64,000 nucleotides of DNA from Aspidapion aeneum (taxonomy: Eukaryota; Arthropoda; Insecta; Coleoptera; Brentidae), in contig OY755045.1 of assembly GCA_963576565.1 (NCBI GenBank), forward strand, positions 42,736,409 to 42,800,408, in the 5' to 3' direction. Under the pieces are notes generated by a model that was not told the DNA's origin, did no database searches, and saw only the letters and a program-made list of their open reading frames with translations. Below, in pieces: positions 1-11,379 of this stretch (position 1 is its first letter; each line of letters begins with the position of its first letter). Both the position numbers and the translations under genes were made by a program.

Positions 1-800
1 ATTATAAAACCTAAAATTTTATAGCGAGGTTGCGGGAACGTTCTTGAAACTCCAATACCACTCTTATAACGCTTAAATGAAGAAGCATAATATAAGGGGC
101 GTCAACCTATTTATAAACCTCTAATAAACCTGTAATAAACCTAAAATGTTTGCATTGTGGTGGCGGTAACTCTTTTATAACCCTTAAATACCTCTAAACA
201 ATCTTACTGAGTCACATAAGGGGAATAAGAACGTTGGCACAGTTATAAAACCAAATGAGGTATTCTGGTAATGTGGTTTTTACATAGTATTAACGCCCTT
301 CACAAGAAATTGGGTGAAATTAAAAGAATTCTGAGGTAACCAAGTCATGACTAGATATAAACACCTATAATAATAATGGAGACAAGAATTGTGAACATAT
401 TTCATAGTTCTAAGATCATTTCATTCATTTTCCAGTTTTTTAGAGTAACATGGTTTTTAAAAAACCTGTTTAGCAAAACTCTCTAATATAACCCTTATAA
501 GTTTACCTAAAGTCCCACAACCCTGCAAAGAAAAAAGTTTGGTTTTTTGTTTTTATAATGATACTCTTATGAATATAAGTTCTTATAAAGGGCCTTTTAT
601 AAAAACGTACTATGGTTATATAATACAGCTAAAGGGATCATGTTCTTTTGGTTGTACATTTATAAAACCACTTTTGGTTAGATAATATAATGTTTGTTCC
701 CCAGGGTCCTCCAATAACCTTTATATAACTTTCGTAACTTTCGGGTAGTTTATAGATCAGGATAGTTTGGTATTTAATCATTTATCTCGATTTGAAATAT
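1..800. repeat. AT-rich tract with a recurring TTATAAACC-like motif
   Basis: No open frame of note. Variants of TTATAAACC or TTATAACCC recur roughly every 60 to 100 bases (near 111, 172, 244, 355, 486, 575, 660 and 720), some in reverse complement. The spacing is too irregular for a clean tandem array, so this may be an old degraded satellite or simple compositional bias. Confidence 0.3.
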
Positions 801-2865
801 CTAATGTTGTTAAAAGCGCACTCTATGTTTTTTCTGTACCTTACTTCATTAATCTTTGACTATATTTATTTTAGTTTATGTATGTAGTCGATTAGGACCT
901 TTTTATGTTGCCCCTATATAGGATTAAGAGAACTATTTGTCTAATTTTAAGAAATTATAGAATCAAATATAGATAATTTAATAATAGTGACATTTATCGT
1001 CACACCACACTCTAGCGGAAGGTACATCACAAACGGGCACTCACGCACATGAATTTCGACAGGTTTTTATAAATCGCGTTAAAGTACGCTTGTGTATGGT
1101 TAGCTTAGCCAAACTATGTAGAGGATTTTTTTACAATTTGAATTTATTCGGTTATTTGGTTAAAAATATTTATCTAATTTTCTAATTACCCGTAAGCCAG
1201 ACACATTAAACGTTTATTCTAACATAAAAATCTTTATTAGTATTTCCAAGTGGAAGATAAAATTCTAAAATGGTAGTAAAAGGCGCATAAAATTTTCCGT
1301 GGATTCATCATAATAGTGACAGCTGTCAGACGCGGAATTTTTTTCTAAACCGACTCTGTATTTTTCTTGTTAGGTGATTTTACATGTTTTAATAAAGAAT
1401 CTTTAGATCAGTCAAATCATCTCTAAATAAAGATTTTCGTGGCTATTTTCTAACTGATGCACAAAATCAGAAGCGAAGTATCCACAAAAAACATTATTTA
1501 AAACGATTTTACAGGTACAAAATGGCCCTAGTTCTGATAACAAACGAACTTTATTTACCGCGAATTTTAGTCTATAGATACGCGTTATTCAAGTTTATTT
1601 AAAAACGATTTTAGTTGGCCAATAAGTCTCTAAAAATATGTAAGTTCTCGTTTGTAAATTAAATCTTTTTTAAAAGATCTAGGCGAGCCAGACAAAAAAA
1701 AAGTACGATTTTATTATTATTTAGATTAAAGCACAAAAAAGCTTATTTTTATAGAACCTAACCTTGTTTGTTTGCACTACTAAAAAAAACCTTTTTTTTT
1801 AACAAAATACGATTATCTACTTTAAGCTACTTTATGTCTCTCTAAAGAACATTTTTTAAATACTTATACCCGACTGCCAAAATTTATTGAAAAATAAAAC
1901 ATATTGTTTCTCAAATTTATTTGACTTAAGGTATGTGAGGGGTATAAGGCCCACCTTACTTCTATGACCGAATTAAAATGAAACAAAAACACAATCTAAG
2001 ATTTCTCTGGTAATTTCCAATGCTTGCTAGAGTTATCCAGCTCACTTCTGTAAAATGCCTACCTTTTGAGAAAATGACATAAAACTGAATCAAACAAGTT
2101 TAATGGCTAATCGGACAAAAAGGAATTTTTTGTTTCCCTTATATTTTTCCGTGGGTAGCTTGAAAGCTTAACCTCACGGGGGTTTGTTGTTTGATTTCTA
2201 AATTCACGGGTACGAAATTTCACGTTTGTTAATAAAACTGAATTATTTCGATTTATTTTGCATATACATACTATGGAAATACATAGGAAACGGGTCTACT
2301 GCTAACACATCAGGGTTCGTATCTCAGCAAGGGTACTACCCAGAGAACTCAATAATGTGTCATTTTATAGGCTATTAGTTGGTCAGATTTTCTCAAAAAT
2401 AATAATAAAATGTTTAGCGCCATAACTCGAAAACCATTCTTCTGACAATAAAAACGTACAGTAGCGTTTTTGTAGGAAACTTTATTGTCTTCAACTTTTG
2501 TCTAAACCTTTTTTTTCTAAAATCTACAGGGACAAAGTAATTTAAAAAAAAAACCCTTTTTGTGCACACTAAATCCAAGATATCGGGGGGAGACGCCCCG
2601 CCCCCGAAGGTCGAAAACTCAAATTTTTTTAAGGACTCCAATGTGAATACATATGTCAAAATCGCGACTACGCCACCTTTTGCAAGCTGAGTGTCTTTTT
2701 TTCCCTCTATTGACTGGCCTATATAAAATTGTAATTATAAACGCATAGCCTTAACAGTATAAAGCGTGTTATTTTAGGAATCACTATTACATATTGCTTT
2801 TGGTAAAAAAAAAATAAGTAAGATTCAAACATAAAATATTTATTTTCAAGATTTTTAACTGTTAC
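801..2865. other. Intergenic AT-rich DNA, nothing recognised
   Basis: Only short, compositionally driven open frames are present. A GC-rich patch at about 2585-2610 is a local inverted stretch of G and C runs. No gene, RNA or complete repeat was identified. Confidence 0.5.
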
Positions 2866-2926
2866 AATGTTACAAAATTTTATAAAAATCGGTTCAGCGG
2901 TTTAGGAGCTATCGTGTTACGGACAG

Positions 2927-2979
<53 letters not shown>

Positions 2980-2990
2980 CAGACGTCACC
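2866..2990 (-). repeat. Fragment of dispersed family H with a (CA)n microsatellite
   Basis: Bases about 2880-2930 are the reverse complement of the conserved block in the two longer family-H copies at 12.5 and 58.5 kb: the AACACGATAGCTCCTAAACC block followed by an ACCGATTTT core. A pure (CA)n tract lies directly beside it at 2931-2976, then GGACAGACG. The longer copies carry GTCT/TG-type simple repeats at the same place, so a microsatellite next to this core is a family trait. Confidence 0.6.
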
Positions 2991-3820
2991 ACGACATTGC
3001 TTAAGGTCAAAATACACCAAAATAATACATTTTGTCACTTGCCAAAATATGTAAGACACCTTCATAGTAATAAAAAAATATATTATTTTTCTACACTGTC
3101 AAACTCTGTCACGGCTGACAGTCCACATACCAGGGTGTCGAAACTCAAATACAATTCGTAAACGAATTTCTTTCAAGAATTGACCTTTTGATCTTTATAT
3201 TATATTGTTTATCAAAAAGCACCTACTACTTGCTGCGACATTACATGCTGACCTAACGTAGCGGATTTCCGCGGGACATCACACCTTACCTAAGTGTATT
3301 TTTAACAGCTTGCCAGATTTGGGATTGCTTACTTAGCTAGTTTCTTAGTTACAATCGGTGGGCCTTATTAAAGGGCGGGCCTTATACCCCCAGTCGCCTT
3401 ATAACAATATTTTTTACTGGAAATGATTTTTTTTTATTAAAAATTTTATGATTTATGATTTAAAACTAACAAACTACTCTTATGCGGTCACGCTCACCCC
3501 ATCCCATAAAACTACACTTTAATTACAATTTATTTATTCATTGCTAGCCGCCTATACATAAACAAACTTTACCTTGTTACTTTAATCAATTGAAACCAAA
3601 CTTAGTGTGAAATGGCCTTGTTCTTGACTTTTATAAAATAAAATGACCGAGAAAATGTAATGACATGACATTTATTGGTATTTGTTTAATATTAAATGAA
3701 GCTTAAATGACTTCAAAGATCGATATGCTATAGTTGAATTGAGTCAGTTACATATACTTTATTTGCATACGTCAGGGTCGCACCTACAACTAATTTTCGA
3801 GGGGGATAAAAATATATATC
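2991..3820. other. Intergenic AT-rich DNA, nothing recognised
   Basis: No convincing coding frame, inverted repeat or tandem repeat seen. Confidence 0.45.
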
Positions 3821-3957
3821 GCAGTAGCTCTAAAAAACTGAAAACGTAAAGTACACGGCATGGGAATACAACTTAACGACCGATTTACCATATACACACT
3901 ACAGATTGCTGACGACCAAGTACTTGTAGCTAATGATAAAGAAGACATGGAGTATAT
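3821..3957 (+). pseudogene. RTE-like LINE reverse transcriptase, piece 1 of 3
   Basis: Reads as RT coding DNA of a non-LTR retrotransposon, including IADDQVLVANDKEDMEY, which holds the catalytic A-D-D (motif C) of the palm. It matches the copy at 30165-31150 almost base for base. The frame has stops and breaks off at 3957, where a Jockey element has inserted; it resumes at 9071 after a 13-bp direct repeat (acatggagtatat at 3945-3957 and 9071-9083). I call it RTE-like from the later segment ending GRRKRGRP plus a W-rich tail; the clade is not certain. Confidence 0.75.
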
Positions 3958-4180
3958 TTTTTTAAATTTTTTTTTATTTTTTTTTATTTGTCAAACACAC
4001 TGTGTTTATTGTATTACAATCTAGTCAGTAAGACTAATTAGCAATTTTGTTTTAACTTAATTTACTAGAAAAGTCAGATTTAAACTTAGGGTTCACTCAA
4101 CAGTTCTCCCCGCTTTGTTTAGTCTGTAACTCACAATTGTGTTGTGTTTATAGCATTATTTTGTTTTATGTGTAATTCTC

Positions 4181-6720
4181 TTAGTTTACTAGCTCAAACG
4201 GCTTCACTCGTTTTAGTCTTCGAACTAGCATAGTATTATCTAGAAGCTGAATTGCTTCCACATTCACATGCCGATGGAGTCTACCTTCATGGCTTTTTGC
4301 GTACTTTTTTATAGTCTCTGCTACAGTTTCGATTTTTAGATCTCGATGAAGGTCACTATTTCGAACGTACCAAGGTGCATTCACAATGTTTCTTAATACT
4401 TTATTTTGAAATCTCTGTACAACTAGAATGTTACTCTCTTTAGCACAACCCCATAGTTGAATACCATATGTCCATACTGGTTTCAGTATTTGTCTATAAA
4501 GCAGTAACTTATTATGAATTCTTAAATTGGACTTCCTTCCAATTAGCCAGTTCATTCTTTTATACCTTATCTCAAGTTCTTCTTTTTTTTTCTTAACATG
4601 TGCTTTCCAGCGCAATTTGGCATCAAGTGTCATACCTAGATATTTTGCCTGATTCGAATATGGTACTGGAATGTTGTTAATTGTTATTTGTATGTGATTT
4701 ATATTTTTGTTTGTAAAATCAACATGAATTGATTTGGTTTCATTTAATTTTATTCGCCACTTTGTGGTCCAACTGTGAACTTGGGTGACTGGATCCTGAA
4801 GTTTTTTTATGCATTTTTCAATAGATTTTTCTTCCGTCAATAAACCAGTATCAACGGCAAATGTTGCTAAGTGACAATTTTCTGGCTTGGGGATATCACA
4901 AGTGAATAATAAGTATAGATAAGGCCCTAGTACGCTACCCTGGGGCACGCCTGCTTGAATTTCTCTTAAATTTGAGTATGAGTCTTCCTGTTTTACTCCA
5001 AAATGTCTATCAGATATGTATGATTCCAAAATATCCGAATATTGTTTTGGCAGATACCGTTTTAGTTTAAAATTAAGGCCTTCATGCCACACTTTGTCAA
5101 ATGCTTGTGCTACATCTAGAAAAACTGCAGAATAAACTTTTCCCTCTTCTAGTGCTTTTTCTATTATATTAGTAATTCTGTGTACTTGATCTATCGTGGA
5201 ATGCTTGTCTCGAAAACCAAATTGATAAGATGGAATAATTTCTTGTCTTTCTATGATGGGTTTTATTCTTTTAAGCAATAATTTTTCATAGAGCTTGGAT
5301 ATAATTGGCAGCAAAGAAGGCCTATAAGATGACACGTCATGGAGTGGTTTTCCCGGTTTTGGAATCATGATAACTTCTGCAACTTTCCACAGTTTAGGTA
5401 CATACCTAAGCCTAAAAGACGCATTAATTAGGTTGCATAGTTTTACGATAGCTTTTCTGGGGAGTTGTTTTATGACTACCCCGTTAATAAGATCATACCC
5501 TGGGGCTTTTTTCGAATTAATATTTTTGATTTCTGTTAATATTTCTTTTGGTGATGTAAGCTTAATATGGTCCTCGATTTGATGGGGTTCATTTAAATGA
5601 AAGTGTTCATCTGGTGCTTCGTGGGGCTGAAATGTTTTTTCTAAATGATTTGCAAAAATATCTGCTTTTTCTTCGTTACTCCTTGCCCACTGGTTGTTAG
5701 ATTTTCGTATGGGTGGAACTTGGATAATTGGTCTTTTAAAATCTTTGGTTGCTTTCCAAAGGGAATAGTCGGTATTTTTATAATCTGTAAGTTCATTAAG
5801 AAAATGGTTAATAGATTCATTTTTTATTACTAGAATTTCTCGCCTAATGCGCTGCGTCATGTTGTTGAGATTTGTTTTGTCCCGAGGATCACGGCTTTGC
5901 TGCCACTTTCTTCTTAGTTTCCTTTTTTCCAATATAAGGTCTCTAATTTCCTTTGGATAGTTTTTTCCCTTAAAAATTCTCTTTGGTTTTGGACTGTTTT
6001 CCCAAGCTGCTTGTTGAATATTTGTAAGAAAATATTCAACTTCTTTATCGATTTGTTCTGGCGTTTGCAATGGTACTGATAGGTTTATTTTTTCTGACAG
6101 ACTTTGTTTAAAACCAATCCAGTCAGTCAGTTTATTAACTAGTGAGATATTTGCTTCTTTCTTTATTATGTTTTTACTAAGAGTTAGAATAATAGGTGAA
6201 TGATCTGAGTGTAAATCAAAACTTTCTTCTATATCTACAAAACTTAAAGATATATTTTTTACTATAAAAAAATCAATTAGATCTGGAATTTTTCCTGGAT
6301 CTGTTGGATAGTATGTGGGCTTACCAGTTGATATCGGCTCACATTGATATTCACTAATAGCTTGCAAAAGTTCTTTTCCTTTAGAATTCGTCAGTCTAGA
6401 TCCCCAGTAGGTATTTTTTGCATTAAAGTCACCTCCAATTATAAAACGGTTTCCTAATTTTCTGAGAAAATTAAGATATTGATTTTTCTTTAGTAAGTGC
6501 CGTGGTGGTATATAGACAGCACTTATGACTAATGTATATGTTTTGGTTTTTACACTTACTAATGTAGCTTGAATCTCTATGGTTTTATATCCCATCTCCT
6601 CATAGTGTGATATATTTTTTCTAATTATTACAGCACTTCCCCCATGTGCAGTATTGCTAGGGTGAGTTGTATGATACACTTTATAACCTTTAAATTTAAT
6701 GTGAGACTGGTTAGTGAAAT
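4181..6720 (-). pseudogene. Jockey-type ORF2: endonuclease plus reverse transcriptase, inactive
   Basis: An open frame of 853 codons runs from 6742 to 4181, but its first seven codons (MIWRGIT) come from the inserted element's terminal repeat and are not native. Native sequence begins in the endonuclease motif ETHFTN, whose first part lies beyond the insertion at 9058-9070. In order: apurinic-type endonuclease (GGDFNAKNTYWGS near residue 98, SDHSPIIL near 180), reverse transcriptase (AVFLDVAQAFDKVWH motif A, AGVPQGSVLGP motif B), then the Jockey C-terminal region. Two defects stand out: motif C reads FAVDT where F/Y-A-D-D is needed (about 4850-4870), and the usual YRPISLLP reads YRPSLLP. With the catalytic aspartate replaced and the 5' end lost, the copy cannot retrotranspose. 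Confidence 0.9.
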
Positions 6721-7627
6721 GAGTAATTCCACGCCAAATCATCCAATGGGGATAGCTGCCATGTCACGAAAAAAATCCAAATTTTGATAACATGTATTAC
6801 TGTCCTTAGGAATACCAAATTAATAAATTTTTATTTTTAATGTCGCCTCCTGTATTTTACAGACAACTTCAAAGGTAAAATAACGATGAAAAACAGTTGC
6901 GACCATAATTTTTTTTATTTTGATTGTATTAAATCTAATGTAAAAACAAATTTGACGGAAGAAATCTTTAATATTGGTTGGATGATCCTATACAGAAAAA
7001 AAAATAACTTCACTTTTTTGAGATCGCAAAAATAGTTTTAAAAAAATAGTAATTTTATGATTTTCTCAATTTTTAATTATTTACACCGGTGCGGAATATG
7101 GTCCATCAAAAAAAAGTCTATGCGCATATTAAAGCTCAGTGTCTTGGCTATCATACAAGGTAAAAGAAAAATTTCTAGGTCTATTGGTTTCAGCAAACTA
7201 AATTTTTAAAAATTGGAAAAACCGCAAAAACCTCATAATTGGCAACTTTTGACTAAAAAAATTAGCATGTCTATCTGTCTATTGAAACTTCGCTTGTAGC
7301 TTGTTTTACTTGACAATGTATCATTTATATAAAAGTTAAACAAAAAAGTTGGGTCTATCATTTTAACATCAACTTTTAGGCTATTTGGTTAAAGCATGTA
7401 AAAAGTCACATTTTTTAATTCGGTCGCAAAAAGAAAAAATTATATATAAAAATCATCGTCAGGGGGTCTTATTTATACCCACATACTGTTTCGCGTGACA
7501 TCCTAGTTTGTGGGTTCAAGTACCATCTTCGTACACTGTTGGATATTTTTTTTTAGTTTTAAGAATAAATTTATATACTGACATTAATTAGTCTGTCTCT
7601 TTGGTGAATGAAATGGTTCAAGTTTAA

Positions 7628-7801
7628 CAGTGGCGTATGTAGGAGGAAAGGGGGTTGGGACTTAATCCTTCCAAAGCCATTGAATAACTTCTCCTAAAGA
7701 TTTAATTTTTCTGAAAGAAGAATAAAATGGTTTTGCAGGACTTTGCTTTTACTCAAGCCCCCTCTCCCAACCCCCTAGGTAAATTTCTGCATACGCCACT
7801 G
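7628..7801. mobile_element. hAT-type MITE, 174 bp
   Basis: Ends are CAGTGGCGTATGTAG and the inverted CTGCATACGCCACTG (14 of 15 match). G-rich left and C-rich right subterminal blocks (gggggttggg / cccaacccc) extend the hairpin. The flanking 8 bases agree only partly, so the target duplication has decayed or the ends are slightly off. CAGTGGCG termini are typical of insect hAT MITEs. Confidence 0.65.
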
Positions 7802-8179
7802 GGCATTAAAAAAAAAACTAAGTACAAAACTAACGCATGGTAAAAGCCCATGTGATGCGTTTGGAGGTACTGTGAAACGATTTGTTTTACATTAAAATCT
7901 CAAACAAACAACAACTGGACACCATTCTTTCACTCCTCTGGATGATTTAACTATAGATGCTAAATTTACTTCAAGCTCAGAAAAAAAATTTGTTCGGTTT
8001 CTGAAATTATAGAACTCAACTTCTTTTCCGATTTTTTAAATATGACAGTAGGTAACTACTAAAAAAGTAAATAAAATTTAAAAAAATTTGTGTAGTGACC
8101 TTATGAAGAGAGTTTAGATCATAATTTATTGAAAGTTGCTCATATAAATAAACTTTACCTTCTGATAAACCTTAATTTG

Positions 8180-8340
8180 CAGGGGTGGATCTAGAAACTT
8201 TATTTTGGGGGAAAATATCATAATAAATATTTCACAAAACTATTTTGCATAGTGACCAGGAAGTGTGTTCTATGTGTCATAACTGAGTAAAGTTTCAGAT
8301 TTGGGGGGGGGGGGGCATCCCCCCCGTAGATCCACGCCTG
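8180..8340. mobile_element. hAT-type MITE, 161 bp
   Basis: Termini CAGGGGTGGATCTA and CAGGCGTGGATCTAC are inverted. taatttg occurs directly outside both ends (8173-8179 and 8341-8347). Poly-G and poly-C runs form the inner arms. Related copies lie at 12179, 31668 and 57291. Confidence 0.7.
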
Positions 8341-9070
8341 TAATTTGTGATGCAATTTAACATCACTAAAAATATTAAAATAACAGAAAAATGTGTAGTG
8401 ACCTTAAGGATTACAGACCCAGATTTTTTATTCTTGTTTTTAAAAGTATATGATACAGTGAAAAATTTACCCTACTTGATTACCACCAGCACCCCGATAG
8501 ACAGGGTCATTTTTGATGCTGAAGTTGAGGGTTTTCCCAGACATTCTTAACTTCTTCGTGGAACTCCAAGGTAACGTCTACTTTTTAAATATGTTTTATA
8601 CAAGGAAGATATAGTCCTTGAGTATGGCTTTCCAACACTGTATCAAAAATTTAAGAAAACATTACATTTATACCCCAAAAAATATGAAAACTTCGAAAAT
8701 TTCTGGGTTTTTTGGATATTCTCTAAATTACTCTAATTAAGCCAGTATAAAAGATTTTGCTAAACATCACATTTTTTTGAAAACTACTTTTATGCATGTT
8801 TTCAAAATTATAGGTTAATTTTTTTTAGGTGCTGTTTACTATGAGCATAATTTTTTTCTTTAAAGTCCCATTTTGACCTTTTTTTAGACTTTTCAAATGT
8901 GTGTACAACATACTAATTAAATTTAAAAATCGAAAATTGTGCAAAAGTGGTTAAGCATAAGCTGTTTCATTTAATAAGCATGATTAAAGAAAAAAATAAA
9001 ATGTCACGGCAACACTTTTTTTGTAAATTGGATGACTTGGCGTGGAATTGCTCAAATGCGTTTCTGACAC

Positions 9071-9204
9071 ACATGGAGTATATGATGAGAAAGTTAACGG
9101 AAGAATAACAAAAGTGGGGGTTAACAGTGAATGTGGACAAGACATCGTACCTATGTATTGGAAACAAATTATGTGTGTTAGAACTAGACAATAGACAAAC
9201 AATG
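9071..9204 (+). pseudogene. RTE-like LINE reverse transcriptase, piece 2 of 3
   Basis: Continues piece 1 after the Jockey insertion: codons for MRKLTEE, a stop where the related copy has Y, then KWGLTVNVDKTSYLCIGN. It ends at 9204, where a MITE with CAGTGTGTCCCCG termini begins; the copy at 30.6 kb is uninterrupted at this point (gacaaacaatatctcc). Confidence 0.75.
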
Positions 9205-9881
9205 CAGTGTGTCCCCGAATAAAGTTGACAAAAGGAGAAAATCCTTTATTTTTGATTTTACAAAAAAAACTCATTCTTTATAAAAAATTCTGCTTTTTGA
9301 AAAATTAAGATTACCATAATAAAATCTTTGATTAGATGTACAGGGTTTTATCAAATTAAGAAACATGTTATTAATAAGAGGAGAAAAATCTTTATTTTTA
9401 ATTTCATGAATAACATCACTCTTTATAATGTGATTATGTTATCTTGTTTTTTCATCAAATGTTTAACTTTTAAAAATTAAATCCTGGATAGATTTTGTTT
9501 TCCTAGATTCATAGTTTAATTTTTTTCGTTTTATGTTGTGATACAAACAATTTTTTTACATAACATTTTGCTTCACTGAATAAATATACTGTCCTCTCCC
9601 TCTTGGATTATTTTGTTTCTTAATTCGATAACACCCTGTACGTCTAATGAAAGCTGTTAATATCGTTATCTCAGTTTTTTGACAAGCAGAATTTTTTATA
9701 AAGATTGATGTTTTTCGTGAAATGAAAAATAAAGATTCTTCTCCTTCTATTAATTACATGTTTTTAATTTGATAACACCCTGCACATCTAATTTTTCAAA
9801 ACGCAGAATTTTTTATAAAGAGGGAGTTTTTTTCGTAAAATCAAAAACAAAATATTTTCAACTCCATCCGGGGACACAATG
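9205..9881. mobile_element. 677-bp mariner-like MITE with long subterminal inverted arms
   Basis: TIRs read CAGTGTGTCCCCGAAT and CATTGTGTCCCCGGAT, followed by AGTTGA on both sides. The empty site in the LINE copy near 30623 shows insertion at TA; the right TA is intact (9882-9883) and the left is TG. Longer inverted blocks (AAATTAAGAAACATGTTA-like at about 9350 and its inverse near 9760; AGAATTTTTTATAAAGA-like arms) make most of the element a hairpin. No transposase frame. Confidence 0.75.
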
Positions 9882-10435
9882 TATCTCCATGTAATGAGTA
9901 TGTATACTTGGGTGTCACATTTGATAAGACAGAAACAGACTGTAAAGAACTGGAAAAAAGAATAGTAAAAGTGAAAAAGGTTCTTGGATGCCTTCTATGG
10001 AGCAGAGAGAAAAAAGGATGTAAAATTTAACATATTATATGAAACACTGGTGAAAAGCACGCTGTTGCATCGAATAGAGAGAGACTTGTCGCTTGACAGA
10101 AAAATAGAAAGTGTCCAAATGGATGCAATAAGAAGATCAATGAGAATATCTAGAACAGACCATATAAAAAATTAGATTATAAAAGAAAGAATGGGAATCG
10201 AGAAAAGTATAACGGATGACATCACTAAAAGACAACTGATATAAGATTACCAAAGCAGATACAAGAATGCAACCAATAGGGCGCAGAAAAAGAGGGCGTC
10301 CTAAACTAAAATGGCAACAATCAATCTAAAGATCAATGAGTCAAAAAAACCTGACAGAAGATGATTGTCAGGATCGACGGAGCTGGAGAATAGGCGTCGG
10401 ACAACGTAGAAAAACGTTCTAAACCGACATAGTCG
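9882..10435 (+). pseudogene. RTE-like LINE ORF2 3' end, piece 3 of 3
   Basis: After the MITE the coding trace resumes with NEYVYLGVTFDKTETDCKELE and ends with a basic tail matching GRRKRGRPKLKWQQS, then RRSWRIGVGQRRKTF and a stop near 10425. Several stops and deletions are present compared with the copies at 30.6 and 44.3 kb. The segment between the RT and the tail contains VESVQMDAIRRSMRISRTDHI, shared with the 30.8-kb copy. Confidence 0.7.
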
Positions 10436-10685
10436 AATTATAAAGTTTCAAACTAGAGTTAGGAAAATTTGTGTATTAAGCAATTTTTTTCGCAGAGAAA
10501 TCTCTTTTAAAACACTTTGTAGATCATTTTGGGGGGGGGGGGGGTAATGACCCACCTTGATCCCCCCTTAGGTACGGACTTGGCATTACAAGGTCGGATT
10601 TAATAAGAGAGACTCTAAACTAAAAGAAAATAAGAAATTAAAGGAAATACAATGTCGCATTTTTATGCAAGTCGATGCTTACACA

Positions 10686-10761
<76 letters not shown>

Positions 10762-11066
10762 TCCATGCATGTCCAAACTGACCTTAACATAAAACAGGAA
10801 TTTATCTCTATACGGAGAACACAAAACAATTCAATATTAATTGAAAATTTATAATTATAAAAAATAAATAATAAAATATAATCGCTGTATGGTAAATTTC
10901 GATATTTTAAGGCAAATATATTAAATACAAATCGATGGATTTCTGAAATTTTTTTTCGAGGGTTTTTTTCAAAAATTCCATCAAGCATCCGAAAAAGCAT
11001 CTGTTTAGTTTTCGTTAAAACGCACTGTATATAAATTTATAATAAAAAACATTTTAAACAAAAAAA
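10436..11066. other. AT-rich spacer with a poly-G/C MITE remnant
   Basis: Around 10528-10590 a run of 14 G followed by tgatccccccttagg resembles the arms of the 12179 MITE family, but clean ends are absent. A pure (CA)n tract sits at 10681-10759. No gene seen. Confidence 0.45.
10681..10759. repeat. (CA)n microsatellite
   Basis: About 79 bp of CA dinucleotide repeat with a short CGCG interruption near its left end. It creates artefactual VCVC reading frames on the minus strand. Confidence 0.95.
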
Positions 11067-11265
11067 ACACTCAAGTGGTAAATTTACTTGTAAGAACTAG
11101 TCACAGTTGTGTACAAAATTGATAGGTATACCTATAATTTACGACATGCTTCAACTTTGCCACTTACGAAATTATACAGTTTTTTATTTTTATGAATCAG
11201 GTTATTGAATAATTTTGTGCCCAACTGCGACTAGTAGTTACAAGTAAATTTAGCAGTTGGGTGTT
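11067..11265. mobile_element. MITE of about 200 bp, TIR near 45 bp
   Basis: The left arm ACACTCAAGTGGTAAATTTA continues through cttgtaagaactagtcacag; the right arm is its inverted, diverged copy ending at gcagttgggtgt. A second, partial copy (actagtcgcagttgg, with ataggtatacctata) is at 61131-61200, which supports a dispersed family. Confidence 0.6.
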
Positions 11266-11379
11266 TTTTTTATTTATTTATTTTTTTATTTCCAACTTTT
11301 AGGTTTAATTCTTATTCAGCCTTATAAAAAGCACTGTTGCAAGTACGTGTAGATTTTCTAGGGATGCGAACAGTGTTAC

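Larger units (their letters stand above)
6721..9053. mobile_element. 2.33-kb TIR element with 4-bp target duplication (Sola-like, non-autonomous)
   Basis: Terminal inverted repeats of about 27 bp begin GAG(T/C)AATTCCACGCCAA and continue to ATCCAAT (6721-6747; inverted at 9027-9053, two mismatches). AAAT flanks both sides (6717-6720 and 9054-9057). Joining the flanks restores the Jockey frame VSETH-FTNQ, so the insertion site is fixed by coding logic. A 4-bp duplication and GAG termini are reported for the Sola superfamily; that assignment is an inference from ends alone. No transposase frame is visible, the interior is AT-rich, and it has received at least two MITEs (7628-7801, 8180-8340). 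Confidence 0.75.
3958..9070 (-). mobile_element. Jockey-clade LINE, 5'-truncated, carrying a nested 2.3-kb element
   Basis: The insertion is bounded by the 13-bp target duplication acatggagtatat (3945-3957 / 9071-9083). On the minus strand the element starts at 9070 inside ORF2 with codons for VSETH. It is interrupted from 9053 to 6721 by a TIR element, resumes with FTNQSHIKFKGY, and ends at 3958 in an A-rich tail (T-rich on the plus strand at 3958-3990). Removing the nested element leaves about 2.78 kb: most of ORF2 plus a 3' UTR of about 220 bases. ORF1 and the first part of the endonuclease are missing, the usual result of incomplete target-primed reverse transcription. Confidence 0.85.

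Noticed and set aside
6721..6742. MIWRGI as the native start of the Jockey ORF2
   Set aside because: These codons are the terminal repeat of the inserted TIR element; the native sequence reads SETH just before FTNQ and lies at 9058-9070.
6721..9070. 5' inversion (twin priming) of the Jockey element
   Set aside because: The inverted match is confined to the 27-bp ends and a short subterminal stretch, the AAAT duplication is exact, and the interior is not Jockey sequence.
10638..11000. 120-codon minus-strand frame with a poly-VC stretch
   Set aside because: Driven by the (CA)n tract; no recognisable domain.
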